Source of the DNA: Actinomucor elegans
Lineage: Eukaryota > Mucoromycota > Mucoromycetes > Mucorales > Mucoraceae
DNA: 64,000 nucleotides
Reading direction: 5' to 3'
NCBI GenBank assembly: GCA_026027325.1
Contig: JAMSLZ010000005.1
Span: 2,356,001 to 2,420,000, forward strand
The position numbers and the translations under genes were made by a program. The notes below the pieces were generated by a model. That model was not told the origin of the DNA. It made no database searches and saw nothing but the letters and a program-made list of their open reading frames with translations. The stretch's first letter is position 1; each line of letters begins with the position of its first letter. This document shows positions 63,045-64,000 of this stretch, in pieces.

Positions 63045-64000
63045 ATGAAACTTTTATCAACCTATGTACCACTTTTAAAGATCACATCTACTTATTATAT
63101 AAGGCCTGCTATCCTTCTCGTTAGCAGAACCTATCATAGTGCTGATTACAGTGGCGGTGGATTAATGGGTAGAGACAGTTTCACGAATCCTATTTCAACA
63201 CCACCCTCTAAAGGTCCAGAAGACCCTTTTGCTCACTTGGATTTAGCTCAGCTCACGGATCCACGCTCGGTAAGAGTAGTGAATACATTGCATATAAAAC
63301 ATACTAACAAATTACCGTACAAGATTGTTCAACACCTCAATGAATATGTTATTGGTCAAGAAAGGGCCAAAAAAGTCCTTGCTGTGGCTATCTTTAATCA
63401 CTATAATCGGGTTAGGGCCAATATGAAAAGGCAGCAGTTAAAGTTGCAAAAGCAGCAACAACAACAGCAGCAGCAATTTATCCTGCAACAACAGCAACAG
63501 CAACAGCAGCAAAAGCAACAACAACAGCAGCAGTCTAACAATACAGTCAATGAAGCTGGGGTAGTGATTCCTAGTGAAGAACGTCTTCATACCGAACACC
63601 ATCATCCTACATTACCTCAAGATTACTATTCAAGTCAATTACCACTTCAAAGCCATCCACATGCCGAATTCCCACCAACTGAGAGAAGTATGTCTTATGG
63701 TACGATAGTTGCAGTATTATGTCATTGGTTATAAGTTTAATTGAAACCCACCTTTTGTTTTGATAGGCAATGCTCCTCGTCGCGCTTGGTTAAACCCACC
63801 TACGGAAGCTGGATCAAACCCCGAAAAGCTACTTGAATCATCAAACGATAATGCAATTGGCGCTTGTCAGTTTATGACAGATGAAGAGGATGATGATGAT
63901 AGTACGGTTCATGATAAAAGCAATGTACTGTTGATTGGTCCTACAGGCTCAGGCAAGACACTATTGGCTAGAACGCTTGCTCAAGTATTACAAGTACCAT
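63045..64000 (+). CDS. Mitochondrial ClpX-type AAA+ unfoldase (5' part, cut by window end)
   Basis: A ClpX/Mcx1 homologue: an ATP-driven protein unfoldase of the mitochondrial matrix, which in other eukaryotes works with ClpP or alone (for example in haem synthesis control). Exon 1 is 63045-63699; exon 2 starts at 63767 and continues past the window, so about 296 residues are visible. The N-terminus ([13 protein letters not shown] onward, basic/hydroxylated, no acids up to SRTYHSAD) looks like a mitochondrial presequence. There is no N-terminal zinc-binding domain. The AAA+ module begins [20 protein letters not shown] and [17 protein letters not shown]. Walker A is [13 protein letters not shown] (from 63937). 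About 145 residues, Q-rich then H/P-rich and acidic, are inserted between these two elements, where bacterial ClpX has roughly 20. The start is the first ATG. Confidence 0.9.
63452..63533 (+). repeat. CAA/CAG glutamine-codon tract in the ClpX gene
   Basis: Two glutamine blocks of about 8 and 16 codons, separated by a short FIL-containing break and interrupted once by lysine. They lie inside the insertion between the AAA+ N-terminal helix and Walker A. Confidence 0.9.

Overview
The window is nuclear DNA of a filamentous fungus, most likely an early-diverging Mucoromycota (Mucorales-type) genome. The signs are AT-rich spacers, many 50-85 bp GT-AG introns with CTAAT/CTAAC-like branch sites, TATA boxes about 60-100 bp upstream of start codons, long poly-T runs, CAA/CAG-coded glutamine tracts, and proteins that match fungal families (PUT1, DRS2, SSO syntaxin, SEN1, GAR1). 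I saw no prokaryotic features, rRNA, tRNA or CRISPR. The species is not identifiable by eye. All gene models were spliced by hand from reading frame, splice signals and family similarity.

Layout. 1-12 kb: gene-poor flank, then two tandem paralogous MFS transporters (3187-7834), then a gene-poor stretch with relics of a LINE-type retrotransposon and of a short dispersed repeat. 12-17 kb: a 91-residue unknown protein and an unresolved membrane-protein candidate. 17-26 kb: three solid genes on the + strand, namely an ARS-binding-protein-2-like factor, a gamma-tubulin complex component (GCP5/6 type) and mitochondrial proline dehydrogenase. 26-37.9 kb: an accessory-looking region with a 12-cysteine secreted protein built from a duplicated module, a small four-helix membrane protein and a broken LINE reverse transcriptase. 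37.9-47.4 kb: plasma-membrane-type syntaxin, GDP-mannose pyrophosphorylase A-like protein and a Drs2-type P4-ATPase flippase. 49.5-62 kb: a nuclear RNA group, with SEN1 helicase (+), ARS2/SERRATE (-) and GAR1 (+). 63 kb to the end: the 5' part of a mitochondrial ClpX gene, cut by the window edge.

How the genes fit together. Syntaxin and the flippase both serve late-Golgi to plasma-membrane traffic, and the GMPPA-like protein supplies or regulates GDP-mannose for glycosylation. SEN1, ARS2 and GAR1 all act on capped or small nucleolar RNAs. The MFS pair looks like an expanded efflux family. These groupings are inferences from family knowledge; nothing suggests operon-like co-transcription.

Points most worth a second look: (1) a family of diverged, roughly 70-bp dispersed repeats scattered through the gene-poor DNA; (2) the secreted protein with two copies of a six-cysteine module; (3) the DRS2 gene, which has no ATG between its TATA box and its conserved first exon (GTG in the expected place) and carries DGEV instead of DGET; (4) a 63-nt, stop-free, in-frame intron in the gamma-tubulin complex gene; (5) a tandem ACGCGT pair upstream of SEN1; (6) a long Q/H-rich insertion inside the ClpX AAA+ module.
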